From Autumnicola tepida (GTDB lineage Bacteria; Bacteroidota; Bacteroidia; Flavobacteriales; Flavobacteriaceae): DNA of 64,000 nt. The DNA lies in assembly GCF_031846485.1 (NCBI RefSeq), contig NZ_JAVRHQ010000002.1:193913-257912 (forward strand). Direction: 5' to 3'. Made by a program: the position numbers and the translations under genes. Positions within the stretch are counted from its first letter, which is position 1; every line of letters starts with the position of its first letter. Under the pieces are notes generated by a model. That model was not told the origin of the DNA and ran no database searches. It saw nothing but the letters and a program-made list of their open reading frames with translations. Positions 34,758 through 44,416 of this stretch are shown here, in pieces.

Positions 34758-36114
34758 ATTGGCCTGATTCTTTTGTTTGGGATGACGTGGGTTTAAAATT
34801 TCTAATAATCAGGCGGTTGCTCTTTTCATAGGTGAAATAGCTTACCGCCCAATTAAAGCCAACCATCAATTTATTTCTAAACCCACTTATGGACATAAGG
34901 TGTACGATAGACCATAGCAACCAGGCGAAATAGCCAGCAAACTTCATTTTCCCCAAGTCGGCTACTGCTTTACGTTTTCCTACGGTTGCCAAAGAACCCT
35001 TATCTTTATATTCGAAAGGTTTTGGGGACTCGTTCTTAATGATTTTTAATAGTGAATTACCCAACCATTTACCTTGCTGAATAGCTGTCTGGGCTACTTG
35101 TGGATGCCCTTTCGGTGTTTTTTTTGAAATTACAGCTGCAATGTCGCCAATGGCAAATATATTTTTGGAACCTTCAACCATTAGAAATGAACCAGTTTTT
35201 ATACGGTTGTCTTTGACCACGTGTTTTTTATCAATGCCTTTTGGAAATTGTCCTTTTACTCCAGCCGTCCAGATTAGATTCTTGGCTAAAATGGTCTTGC
35301 CACTTTTGGTAGTGACTTCATTGCCATCATAATTGCTTACAGCTTCATTTAATAATACCTTTACATTCAAATCTTCTAAATATTTGAGGGTTTTCGATGA
35401 TGCCTTGTCTGACATCGTGCTTAACAAATCATCAATGGCTTCTATTAAATAAATATTCATAATGGAAGAAGGGTACTCAGGGTAATCCTTCGGTAGGATG
35501 TATTTACAGAATTCAGCCAATGCTCCGGCCATCTCCACACCAGCAGGACCACCACCTACAATTACAAAATTTGTTAAGGCATCCCGCTCATCATCATCAC
35601 AGGTAATGGCAGCCTGTTCCAAATTTTGCAACATCATATGGCGAATGTTCAGGGAATCGCGAATATCCTTCATCCCCAAACTATTTTTGGCCACAGAATC
35701 CATCCCAAAGAAATTGGTGGTTGTACCAGTAGCCAACACCAAATAATCATAAGAAACACTTCCTTTATTGGTCATTATAGTATTTGAATCAGCTTGAATT
35801 TCCTCAACTTCAGCCAAACGAAAGAAAACATTTTTATAGCCATTGATTTGTTTTCTGAATGGAAATACAATACTATCTGGCTCCAAGGCACTCGTTGCCA
35901 CTTGATACAATAAAGGCTGAAACTGATGGAAGTTATTTTTATCGAGCAAAACCACTTGAACCTCTTGGTGTTTCAGTTTCTCAACCAATGCCAAACCTGC
36001 AAACCCACCACCAATGATAACTATACGCGGTAAGTCGGAATCTGGAAGGCAGATTTCATCTGTTATCTTGCAAGCAGTTTCTGTTATTTTATTATTTGAG
36101 TGGTTGACATTCAT
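34747..36114 (-). CDS. ndh: Type II NADH dehydrogenase (NDH-2)
   Basis: 455 residues. Two Rossmann folds: FAD site RIVIIGGGFAGLALVEKL near 30-47 and NADH site NFVIVGGGPAGVEMAGALAE near 191-210, with the FAD-binding NIFAIGDIAAV near 322. The C-terminus GYFAWLLWSIVHLMSISGFR is the amphipathic membrane anchor of NDH-2. It passes electrons from NADH to menaquinone without pumping protons. It follows the universal stress gene by 34 bases. A non-pumping dehydrogenase is a known help under low-energy or high-NADH stress. Confidence 0.92.
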   Translation of the reverse strand: MNVNHSNNKITETACKITDEICLPDSDLPRIVIIGGGFAGLALVEKLKHQEVQVVLLDKNNFHQFQPLLYQVATSALEPDSIVFPFRKQINGYKNVFFRLAEVEEIQADSNTIMTNKGSVSYDYLVLATGTTTNFFGMDSVAKNSLGMKDIRDSLNIRHMMLQNLEQAAITCDDDERDALTNFVIVGGGPAGVEMAGALAEFCKYILPKDYPEYPSSIMNIYLIEAIDDLLSTMSDKASSKTLKYLEDLNVKVLLNEAVSNYDGNEVTTKSGKTILAKNLIWTAGVKGQFPKGIDKKHVVKDNRIKTGSFLMVEGSKNIFAIGDIAAVISKKTPKGHPQVAQTAIQQGKWLGNSLLKIIKNESPKPFEYKDKGSLATVGKRKAVADLGKMKFAGYFAWLLWSIVHLMSISGFRNKLMVGFNWAVSYFTYEKSNRLIIRNFKPTSSQTKESGQYES

Positions 36115-36148
36115 ATTTAATTTTTATATCATTGGAATTAGCCATAGT

Positions 36149-36610
36149 TTATTTTGCGTCTTTGTCTTTTACAATCATTACTGAACATTTGGCGTGCGTT
36201 GCTAAATATCGTGAAACAGAACCCAATAAAAGACGTGAAAATGCTCCTTGCCCTTGCGAACCCACTACAATTAAATCGGCATCAAAAGATTCCGCTTTTT
36301 CTAAAATTTCTTTTTTAGGAAGGCCACTAACAACACTTGTGGTTATAGTAAGTGCCTTGTTTTCGGTCTTGATTTTATCGAAAGCTTCTGAAACGATTTT
36401 GTTTCCCAATTTTTTAGCGTTACTTCTAATTTCTTCTATGTAATTACCTATCCTGCCGCCCATAGTATGCAATCCCAGACCGGTTGTTTTAGGAACTTCA
36501 TAAACATTTATAATATGAATTTCACTTTTTGAGGATGGGGTCATTTTTATAAGTTCGTGAATGGCTACTTTACTAAAATCTGAACCGTCTATGGCCAATA
36601 TAATTTTCAT
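36149..36610 (-). CDS. Universal stress protein, single domain
   Basis: 153 residues, classic UspA fold. Start MKIILAIDGSDFSKVAIHEL and the ATP-binding signature VVGSQGQGAFSRLLLGSVSRYL near 122-143, followed by CSVMIVK. Cytoplasmic dimer binding ATP. Second Usp of the block, next to NDH-2, and possibly of use in sensing low energy. Length is the normal single-domain size. Confidence 0.9.
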   Translation of the reverse strand: MKIILAIDGSDFSKVAIHELIKMTPSSKSEIHIINVYEVPKTTGLGLHTMGGRIGNYIEEIRSNAKKLGNKIVSEAFDKIKTENKALTITTSVVSGLPKKEILEKAESFDADLIVVGSQGQGAFSRLLLGSVSRYLATHAKCSVMIVKDKDAK

Positions 36611-36659
36611 AATTTGAATTTGTTATTAATTGAGATGTCCTATGCCTTATTGCATATAC

Positions 36660-37454
36660 TTATGCTTTTTGAGTTTTTAAATAATCCACTGTTTCCTTTA
36701 CTGATAATGGATACGTAGCATTTCCTGTGCGTACATAAAAAGTGGTGTTTCCTTCATCATTCACATAAACCGGTTCGTTGGAAGGTTCGATATTCACTAC
36801 GCACACATCTTTTTCATTAATACTGTAGAATGAAATATGGTTGCTGAAACAAGCCTCGTGACTCAATTGCGTAGAAATAATCCTGAACACCTCACGTTCA
36901 TACCCATCCCTGTTTTTGTGCTTTAGGGTTTTATAATCTTTTTCCAACCCCAAAACATTTCCGTCGTCATCAACACCAATTATTAATTTTCCACCTTTTG
37001 CGTTCATAAACCCTGTGATGGTTTTGGCTATGATAACTTCTAGGTCGCGATTGGTTGATTTACGGTAATAATCATAACGTATGGAAGACTTAAATTCTAC
37101 CCGTTTATTTTCGCCAGCTTGAATTAATTCTTCAATGTCACGAACAAGCAGCCGCTGTTGCGTGCCTATAAGCTCATTTTTCTTTTTAAGGTTTATCCAG
37201 AACAAACCAGAAACTATTCCCAAGAAACCTCCCAATAATGTTAAAAGGCCACCCATTCCCCGCATATCGAAAGTAAAGGACTCTAAAAAACGTTGTTTTA
37301 AAACTTCTTGGAACAAGGAAAATGAAAAAGCTGTCTCGCTAAATTCAAACCAATAAAGCACCATTGTAAAGGGGTGTACTAGGAAATAAAAAATGCCTGC
37401 ACCCAATAGAAAATGAATTAAAATGATCTTAATTTTCGCCATAACTTTTTTCAA
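36660..37454 (-). CDS. Membrane-anchored AlbA_2/Schlafen-like ATP-binding protein
   Basis: 264 residues. Two membrane spans at about 8-30 and 62-88 (MGGLLTLLGGFLGIVSGLFW) are followed by the AlbA_2 domain: EELIQAGENKRVEFKSSIRY near 106-125, ITGFMNAKGGKLIIGVDDDGNV near 146-167. Domain proteins of this kind bind nucleic acid or ATP and occur with regulators and Schlafen-like proteins. Membrane attachment is unusual. Function unknown; it lies at the border between stress genes and small metal proteins. Confidence 0.75.
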   Translation of the reverse strand: MKKVMAKIKIILIHFLLGAGIFYFLVHPFTMVLYWFEFSETAFSFSLFQEVLKQRFLESFTFDMRGMGGLLTLLGGFLGIVSGLFWINLKKKNELIGTQQRLLVRDIEELIQAGENKRVEFKSSIRYDYYRKSTNRDLEVIIAKTITGFMNAKGGKLIIGVDDDGNVLGLEKDYKTLKHKNRDGYEREVFRIISTQLSHEACFSNHISFYSINEKDVCVVNIEPSNEPVYVNDEGNTTFYVRTGNATYPLSVKETVDYLKTQKA

Positions 37455-37465
37455 CTTTCACAATT

Positions 37466-37741
37466 TTATTTGTTTTTAATTTGAGCATTGTAAAAAGCAG
37501 CGATGCACGCGCCAATAAGCCATCCTAAAATAAAAATCTGTATGATACCAATAAGTGCTTCCGATAAGGGTACGTCCATCCTAATAATAGTGGTAACATC
37601 CAATCCGTGCGCAAGGCTATTAAAAAATGTTATGGATCCTTCCTGTCCCGCTGTAGCCATCACGATCATACAGCCCAGATATATCAAGGCTCCTGTTAGA
37701 CCAAGAGCAAAACCGAATTTTTTTACGTTTAATCGATACAT
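37466..37741 (-). CDS. DUF5676 membrane protein
   Basis: 91 residues with two helices, about 9-31 (FALGLTGALIYLGCMIVMAT) and 60-86 (ALIGIIQIFILGWLIGACIA). Matches the DUF5676 family of small membrane proteins often placed beside copper genes. No catalytic residues. The gap to the AlbA protein gene is 11 bases, so same transcript. Function unknown. Confidence 0.75.
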   Translation of the reverse strand: MYRLNVKKFGFALGLTGALIYLGCMIVMATAGQEGSITFFNSLAHGLDVTTIIRMDVPLSEALIGIIQIFILGWLIGACIAAFYNAQIKNK

Positions 37742-37759
37742 AATTTGTGTGTTTTAAGA

Positions 37760-37978
37760 TTAGTTATCTGAGTTTAGTAAATTCTTGGATTCTTCAAATT
37801 CTTCCTTTGAAATTTCGCCCTTGGCAAACCTCTTCTTTAGGATGTCCAAAGGCTTTTCTTCTTTTGTTCTTTGGTATGGAATATCGGTTGGGATAAAGAA
37901 AATCCAAATGATTAAGGCCAACCAGATAAACCACCAAATGAGGTGCATACCTCCGAAACTTCCGTCATAAAAGTGCAT
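37760..37978 (-). CDS. SHOCT-domain small membrane protein
   Basis: 72 residues. One membrane span (LIWWFIWLALIIWIFFIP) followed by the SHOCT-type hairpin LDILKKRFAKGEISKEEFEE. SHOCT is a short helical oligomerisation motif. Similar proteins occur at 48567 and 49398, in the same element, each beside metal genes. Possibly organises membrane partners. Confidence 0.85.
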   Translation of the reverse strand: MHFYDGSFGGMHLIWWFIWLALIIWIFFIPTDIPYQRTKEEKPLDILKKRFAKGEISKEEFEESKNLLNSDN

Positions 37979-37995
37979 AATTTTTAATTTTAAGG

Positions 37996-38214
37996 TTACT
38001 TTTCTATTTCCTCAATTGTATAGTCCTCAATAGTATTGAGTTGCTTTTGTAGTTCATCCACCGAAAGAGCTTCTTTCATTGTTATAAGTGTAGCTCCTTT
38101 TGGTGCCAAAAAAATCTCTGCTTTTTCGATGGCGGGATGCTCTTCCAAGGTCTTTTTGACCCTTGCCACACATCCAGCACAACTGATTCCGTTTATTTGA
38201 AATTTTTGTTTCAT
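37996..38214 (-). CDS. HMA-domain metallochaperone
   Basis: 72 residues, a single heavy-metal-associated fold with ISCAGCVARVKKTLEEHPAI near 10-29. The CxxC pair (C11, C14 in GISCAGCV) can hold Cu(I) or another soft metal. Small soluble chaperone for copper delivery, to an ATPase or regulator. Between the SHOCT and DUF2933-like genes in the same direction. Paralogue of the shorter CopZ at 59636. Confidence 0.88.
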   Translation of the reverse strand: MKQKFQINGISCAGCVARVKKTLEEHPAIEKAEIFLAPKGATLITMKEALSVDELQKQLNTIEDYTIEEIEK

Positions 38215-38226
38215 TAGGTTTAGTTT

Positions 38227-38451
38227 CTAGTGATGTTGATTTTCTTTTTTGTTTTTCTTTTTTAATCTCTCATCGGATAACCCGTGAGTATGGTTCCCGT
38301 GCCGCATTGGCATTAGCAAGTGTATGGCGAACATTATTATGATAAATGTAAATAGCCAAGTGCCGCCACCAATTCCAATAGAGGGTGCTAAAAAAATGAA
38401 TAAAAGTGGGAGTCCGCAACCGAGGACCATCCATAACCAGTGATTTTTCAT
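38227..38451 (-). CDS. DUF2933-like small membrane protein
   Basis: 74 residues: two membrane helices (WLWMVLGCGLPLLFIFLAPS; TWLFTFIIIMFAIHLLMPM) and a basic, His-rich tail RHGNHTHG then KKNKKENQHH. DUF2933-type small proteins lie in metal operons; the His end may bind metal. It begins the long minus-strand run. A 170-base gap separates it from the regulator gene at 38622, and no clear promoter is identified there. Confidence 0.7.
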   Translation of the reverse strand: MKNHWLWMVLGCGLPLLFIFLAPSIGIGGGTWLFTFIIIMFAIHLLMPMRHGNHTHGLSDERLKKKNKKENQHH

Positions 38452-38621
38452 TGTTTTGTTTTTTTTGAATTAATATTTATTGCCCCTTACTTACAAGACC
38501 TGAACAGGCTTATGAGATAATTGGGGGGTTATCAACAAGCCGTGAGGAGATGTCTAGGCTTAAAATGAATGTGAATCTACCTGCTTTTAAAGTATTTCAT
38601 CTGCATAACTTTCGTTGTTAT

Positions 38622-39203
38622 CTATAAAATTTCGTCGTAAAAATTACGCTTCCAATTTTCCGTGTTTTTGTAGTCTGTCATACTCATACCCACTACTTCT
38701 TTAAACTGTCTTGACAAGTGGTTAACACTACTATAATCTAACAAGTGACCTATGTCTGAAAAAGAATGTCGTTTTAACTGAATGAGTTCCTTTACCTTTT
38801 CTATTTTCAGTTTTATAAAGTATTTTTCAATTGTTGTATTTTCATTTTTAGAAAATAGCTTACTCAATATTTTATAATCCCTGTGAAGAATAGAAGACAA
38901 GTGTTCTGAAGTATTCATTTTTAAATGAAGTGGTAGCTGAGTAAGCAGTTCGATTAGGATAATTTTTACTTTTTCAACCAACATTTCCTCTTCACTTTGT
39001 ACTATTTCAAAATCATTGGAATGGAGCACTTTAGTCACAGCATCAGTAATATCCGTATCCGTTTTGCTGGAAGCTTCCACTAATAATTTGCCCAATTCCA
39101 AAGAGAGCACAATTACCCCAAGCTCTTCAAGTTCTTGTTTTATAACTTTTAGGCAGCGGCTACATACCATATTCTTTATCCAGAATTCTTTCTGTAAATC
39201 CAT
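38622..39203 (-). CDS. HMA-like sensor fused to AraC DNA-binding domain (copy 1)
   Basis: 193 residues. The first 65 form an HMA-like fold with EFWIKNMVCSRCLKVIKQEL: the CxxC pair (C14, C17) is in the normal metal-binding place. The C-terminal 100 residues are an AraC-type double HTH: LKIEKVKELIQLKRHSFSDI and LLDYSSVNHLSRQFKEVVGM. The joining of metal-binding and DNA-binding parts suggests a one-protein metal-responsive regulator. Paralogues at 45632 and 56681. Targets probably the neighbouring copper operons. Confidence 0.88.
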   Translation of the reverse strand: MDLQKEFWIKNMVCSRCLKVIKQELEELGVIVLSLELGKLLVEASSKTDTDITDAVTKVLHSNDFEIVQSEEEMLVEKVKIILIELLTQLPLHLKMNTSEHLSSILHRDYKILSKLFSKNENTTIEKYFIKLKIEKVKELIQLKRHSFSDIGHLLDYSSVNHLSRQFKEVVGMSMTDYKNTENWKRNFYDEIL

Positions 39204-39240
39204 AGTATTATTTATTTACTGTTAGAAAATTTTTATCTAA

Positions 39241-39269
39241 CAAAGGTTTATAATTTGCTCTTTTGCAAA
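39241..39269 (-). promoter_or_regulatory. Possible -33/-7 promoter of the first HMA-AraC gene
   Basis: On the minus strand TTTG (39266-39269) and AACCTTTG (39241-39248) are 17 bases apart, close to the Bacteroidota TTTG / TAnnTTTG pattern with one mismatch. It lies 38 bases before the ATG of the regulator. Weak support. Confidence 0.35.
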
Positions 39270-39382
39270 TAGTTGAGAGTGTGGCGTGCTCAGGAATGAG
39301 CGCACCAATTGTTAGCCTGTTCTTAGTACCGGCTAATACGGGAAATGTAGGTTATTTGAAAAAGAACCCACTTAGAAAGAAA

Positions 39383-39799
39383 TCAAATTAAATATACCTC
39401 GTGGAGTACCTGAAAGTCTTTTGGTATGAGGGGTGGATCATAATTTAAAAAAGGGACGATATTTTGCTCAAGTCCCTCGAATAGATTTACGTAAGCGTAA
39501 AAAAATGTGTGCAGGAAAACCAGATTTTGATTTTCCATTTCAAATGAAGTTTTTTGAAAGTTATCGCTACCTTCTTTTACAAAAGATTTATTATCACAAC
39601 AACCTTTTTTTTCAAAAGAACATTCTTTCAAAGAATTGGTTTGACCCTTAATCGAGTTATCACAAACCTGAGCTTTAGCAAAAACAGCCATATCCACAAG
39701 CTTATTACAGCAGAAATGCATATTCACAGTAAAGGACGACGAAGCGAACATTACTGCAAATACTAAAGAGATAGCTATTATTTTATTAAAACTTTGCAC
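39383..39799 (-). CDS. HYC_CC_PP-family exported metal protein (copy 1)
   Basis: 138 residues with signal peptide (MQSFNKIIAISLVFAVMFAS). Family motifs in order: FTVNMHFCCNKLVDMAVF near 23-40 (HFC instead of HYC), the Cys pair KGCCDNKS near 68 and the end PPLIPKDFQVLHEVYLI. Members are small periplasmic proteins of Bacteroidota found beside CusA genes and probably bind copper. Divergent from the second copy at 40078 with 278 bases between. Confidence 0.85.
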   Translation of the reverse strand: MQSFNKIIAISLVFAVMFASSSFTVNMHFCCNKLVDMAVFAKAQVCDNSIKGQTNSLKECSFEKKGCCDNKSFVKEGSDNFQKTSFEMENQNLVFLHTFFYAYVNLFEGLEQNIVPFLNYDPPLIPKDFQVLHEVYLI

Positions 39800-40062
39800 A
39801 ATACGAATATAAAAAAAATTAACAAATGTTAACTATTTTTTTGGTCTAATTTTCTTAGTAGAAGATTATTATAAAAATTTTTTAAACCTTATTTTTTCCA
39901 AACGTAATGGAAAAAAGACAACTGAAATATGATATTTGTCATAATTTAAAAAGTCTAATCCTTTTATTTTTGTCGAAAATAAAAAAGGAAATAAAACTCT
40001 TTAAAAGTTTATTTTAACCGAAATAAAAAATTAGTAATATCTTTATATATTATTGTTTTTTA

Positions 40063-40070
40063 TATCTTTG
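40063..40070 (+). promoter_or_regulatory. -7 element TATCTTTG immediately before the HYC_CC_PP gene
   Basis: TATCTTTG matches the Bacteroidota -7 box (TAnnTTTG) at 40063-40070. The ATG of the next gene is at 40078, only 7 bases later, so the predicted transcript start would fall on or beside the start codon. That implies a leaderless mRNA; there is no ribosome-binding sequence. No good -33 TTTG was found. Confidence 0.55.
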
Positions 40071-40077
40071 CAGAATT

Positions 40078-40494
40078 ATGAAATCATTTTTCCATAAAAT
40101 ATTATCTATTGCCTTGGCGAGCTTAGTGTTTTTTACCACTATGTCGTTCACGGTGGATATTCATTATTGTGGAGATTCTTTGGTTGACTTTGCTTTATTT
40201 CATAATGCGCAGACCTGCGGAATGGAGGATCAGCCATCCCAAAAAAGTTGTGAGGAAGGTTTCTCGGAAAAACCTTGTTGTTCAGATACTCAAATAGTGG
40301 TTGACGGTCAAGATGATTTAAAAACATCCTATACTAATTTAACTTTTGAGCAGCAAGCCTTCGTTGCTACTTTCTTTTATACCTATTTTAATCTTTTTGA
40401 TGGACTGGATAAAAACATTGTTCCATTTAGAGATTATACACCTCCCTATCTCATAAGGGACGTCCAGAAGCTTCACGAAACGTATTTAATTTGA
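40078..40494 (+). CDS. HYC_CC_PP-family exported metal protein (copy 2)
   Basis: 138 residues, same length as the divergent copy. Signal peptide (MKSFFHKILSIALASLVFFT), then the full HYC motif FTVDIHYCGDSLVDFALFHN, Cys pair KPCCSDT and PPYLIRDVQKLHETYLI. It starts the plus-strand copper region ahead of cusA. The start is chosen because the signal peptide begins at this ATG. Likely periplasmic Cu binding, paralogue of the other. Confidence 0.88.
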   Translation: MKSFFHKILSIALASLVFFTTMSFTVDIHYCGDSLVDFALFHNAQTCGMEDQPSQKSCEEGFSEKPCCSDTQIVVDGQDDLKTSYTNLTFEQQAFVATFFYTYFNLFDGLDKNIVPFRDYTPPYLIRDVQKLHETYLI

Positions 40495-40505
40495 TTTTAA
40501 ACAGT

Positions 40506-40523
40506 TTCCGATAAATATCGGAA
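40506..40523. promoter_or_regulatory. Palindrome between the HYC_CC_PP gene and cusA
   Basis: TTCCGATAAATATCGGAA is an exact inverted repeat with 8-base arms and a central AA. It begins 11 bases after the HYC_CC_PP stop and 106 before the cusA ATG. It could be an operator of the metal regulators or a weak terminator; no T-run follows. Confidence 0.45.
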
Positions 40524-40628
40524 TAATTAGCCCTATGGTCAATACTATTTTGGGCTCAATTTCTTGTGTTTAATGTTTTGATTTTATCAAGATATTATTC
40601 GATGTATAACTGTTTAATAATCATTGTA

Positions 40629-43600
40629 ATGCTGAATAAAAGCATCAAATTTTTAATCGAGAACAAGCTAGTAGCCCCGTTCTACTACTTGCACTTTTTA
40701 TTGCTTGGGGAGTCGTAAACGCCCCGTTTGAATGGAATACAGGCTCACTTCCTCGAGACCCTGTTGCCGTAGATGCCATACCAGATATTGGCGAAAACCA
40801 ACAAATTGTATTTACTAAATGGGATGGTCGTTCCCCTCAAGATATTGAGGATCAAATAAGTTATCCCCTTACTACTACACTATTAGGTATTCCAGGGGTA
40901 AAGACTATCCGTAGTTCTTCTATGTTCGGTTTTTCGAGTATCTATATCATTTTTGAAGAAGATGTGGAGTTCTACTGGAGCCGTAGCCGTATTCTAGAAA
41001 AATTAAATTCTTTACCGGCCGGCTTGCTCCCCGATGGGGTAAACCCATCTTTAGGTCCAGATGCCACTGGCCTGGGGCAAATTTATTGGTACACCTTAGA
41101 AGGGCGCGATAAAGATGGCAATGTAACCGGAGGTTGGGATTTAAACGAACTACGAAGTATTCAGGATTATTATGTGAAATATGCCCTTTCTTCGGCAAGT
41201 GGTGTTTCGGAAGTAGCTTCCATAGGAGGCTATGTTCAGGAATATCAGGTGGATGTTGACCCCGAAAAGATGCGTCAGTATAATATAGGATTAGGAGATA
41301 TTGTTACAGCGGTCAAGGAAAGCAATAAGGATATCGGGGCGCAAACTTTGGAAATCAATCAGGCAGAATACCTGGTGCGTGGCCTGGGATATGTAAAGTC
41401 CATCGCCGATATAGAAAACGCTGTTGTTACTTCTGAAGAGTATACTTCAATAAAAATTAAAGATATAGCAAACGTTAGCTTGGGGCCTGCACCGCGTCGT
41501 GGAATTTTGGACAAGGAAGGCGCCGAAGTTGTAGGCGGGGTTGTTGTGGCACGATATGGGGCAAACCCGATGGAAGTGATCAATAATGTAAAAGAGAAAA
41601 TAGATGAATTAAAAGCAGGCTTACCTTCCAAGGAACTGGCAGACGGACGTACCTCGCAATTGACCATCGTCCCCTTTTACGATCGGACGGAGCTTATTCA
41701 GGAAACCCTGGGTACCCTTGATGAAGCATTAACACTGGAAATACTCATTACCATATTTGTGATTGTTGTGATGGTGTTCAACTTACGGGCTTCCTTACTT
41801 ATCTCTGGACTATTGCCAGTTGCGGTATTGATGGTCTTTATTTCGATGAAATTTTTTAACGTTGATGCCAATATTGTAGCACTATCTGGTATTGCCATTG
41901 CTATTGGTACAATGGTAGATGTAGGGGTCATTCTCTGTGAGAATATTATCAGGCATCTCGATGAAGAAGAGGAACGTTTTAGCAAAAGTGGCACAAGGCA
42001 GCCTATTAATACCGTAGTCTATGATGCTACTGCCGAAGTATCGGGAGCCATTCTTACCGCGGTATTGACCACTATTATCAGTTTTATACCGGTGTTTACA
42101 ATGATTGGCGCGGAAGGAAAATTATTTCGACCCTTGGCCTTTACCAAAACAATGGCATTAATAGCATCTCTTATCGTGGCTTTATTCTTAATTCCACCTT
42201 TCGCATCTTTTTTGTTTCGTAGAAAAAGCATCAGGAGAACTAGCGGATATATCCTCAATGGGTTATTGATCCTTTTAGGGATCACGGCAATAGTTTCTGG
42301 ATATTGGTTAGGGCTATTATTAATTGGCTTTGGAATTACAGCACTTTTAAAAGATGAAAATATTGCTTCTAAAATTTCCGATAAACTTACACTTTCAGAT
42401 AAGCGGGCCAACACTATAAATATTTTTATTTCTGCCTTAGCGATTGTCTTTCTACTTGCAGAATACTGGCGGCCACTTGGCGTAGATGAAAGTATATTTT
42501 GGAATTTGCTATTTGTAGGTTTTATCTGTTTCGGTTTATTGGCGGTATTCTGGTTGTTTCAAAGTTACTATACGCGAATTCTACGTTGGGCACTCCGTAA
42601 TAAAATTTTATTCCTTTCAGTTCCGACTATCATTGTGATTTTTGGAGTCCTAATTATGCAGAATACGGGTAAGGAATTTATGCCTTCCTTAAATGAAGGT
42701 TCTTTTCTTCTAATGCCCACCTCTTTACCTCACGCAGGTGTGGAAGAAAATAAACGGGTGTTGCAGCAATTGGATATGGCAGTTGCGAGTATTCCAGAGA
42801 TAGAAACGGTCGTTGGAAAATCTGGACGAACCGAATCAGCACTGGATCCCGCACCTTTATCAATGTATGAAAATATCATTCAGTATAAGTCAGAATATAT
42901 GCTGAATGACAAAGGGAAGCGACAAAGGTATAGGGTAAATGAGGATGGATTATTTGTGTTGAAGGATGGAAATTTGGTGGTAAACCCCAATAGTGAAGTG
43001 GATGAAGACGGAGATTACAAAGATTCAGAAATTAAAGATCCTTTTCTTATAGAAAGCCAAAACCTCATTCCCGATGATGATGGTGAGTTCTACCGAAACT
43101 GGCGTCCCGAAATACAATCCCCAGATGATATTTGGAACGAAATTGTAAGGGTAACCAAGCAACCCGGTGTAACCTCGGCCCCTAAATTACAACCTATCGA
43201 AACCCGACTGGTAATGCTCCAAACGGGAATGCGTGCGCCAATGGGAATAAAAGTAAAAGGTCAGGATTTACGTGAAATCGAAGCTTTTGGGATGCAATTG
43301 GAAAATATTCTTAAACAATCTGAAGGAGTAAAAAAAGAAGCTGTTTTTGCCGATCGTATTGTTGGAAAACCTTATCTGCTCATCGATATTAAAAGAGAGC
43401 GGCTGGCACGCTATGGAATTACTATAGAAGATGTCCAGCAAGTACTTCAAGTAGCCGTTGGCGGGATGCCACTCACACAAACCGTGGAAGGCCGGGAACG
43501 CTATGGGGTACGCGTAAGGTATCCGAGGGAGCTTCGCGGTAACCCTGATGACATTAAGGACATTTACGTTCCGGTCGAAAAAGGAAGCCCTGTACCATTG

Positions 43601-44416
43601 GGAGAACTTGTTGATGTGCGCTATGAGCAGGGTCCTCAGGTTATCAAAAGTGAGGATACCTTTTTAGTGGGATATGTATTGTTTGACAAACTCGACGGTT
43701 TTGCGGAGGTGGATGTTGTGGAAAATGCCCAGGCACTGATTCAGGAAAAAATCGATAGCGGTGAGCTTATCGTCCCCAAAGGGATCAACTACCAATTCAC
43801 AGGTACCTACGAAAATCAAATAAGGGCAGAAAAAACATTATCTGTCGTAGTTCCTTTGGCTTTAGCAATAATTTTTCTAATCCTATATTTCCAGTTCCGC
43901 TCGGTGTCCACTTCCCTAATGGTCTTTACAGGTATCGCCGTTGCTTTTGCCGGTGGTTTCCTAATGATTTGGTTTTACGGACAGGATTGGTTTTTAAACT
44001 TCAACTTTTTTGGAGAAAACCTACGGGATCTTTTCCAGATGCACACCATAAATTTAAGTGTGGCGGTATGGGTTGGTTTTATCGCATTATTTGGTATTGC
44101 GACCGATGACGGGGTCGTTATGGCAACCTACCTTACCCAAACTTTTGACCGTAATAAACCTGAAAATAAAAAAGAAATACGGGATTCTATTGTGGAAGCG
44201 GGACAAAAACGCATACGTCCGTGTTTGATGACCACGGCTACCACAATCTTGGCTTTACTGCCAATACTGACCTCTACAGGCAGGGGAAGCGATATTATGA
44301 TCCCAATGGCGATTCCAAGTTTTGGAGGGATGCTTATCGCATTAATCACGCTTTTTGTGGTGCCCGTACTATTCAGTATGAAAAAGGAATTTCAACTTAA
44401 AAGAGCGAGTAAATGA
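40629..44416 (+). pseudogene. cusA: CusA-type RND copper/silver efflux pump, frameshifted near the start
   Basis: From ATG 40629 the first 17 residues MLNKSIKFLIENKLVAP are as expected for CusA, then the frame runs to a stop. The right continuation (VLLLALFIAWGVVNAPFEWN) is in another frame from about 40679 and goes on unbroken to 44416. A single base missing in the C-run at 40675-40678 (gcccc) explains it. The rest has RND features, including GTMVDVGVILCENIIRHLDE in helix 4 and the second repeat of membrane segments. No ATG, GTG or TTG restores the N-terminus; the first later ATG, 40922, lacks the first helix and part of the first periplasmic domain. TolC follows with ATGA overlap. Confidence 0.85.
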
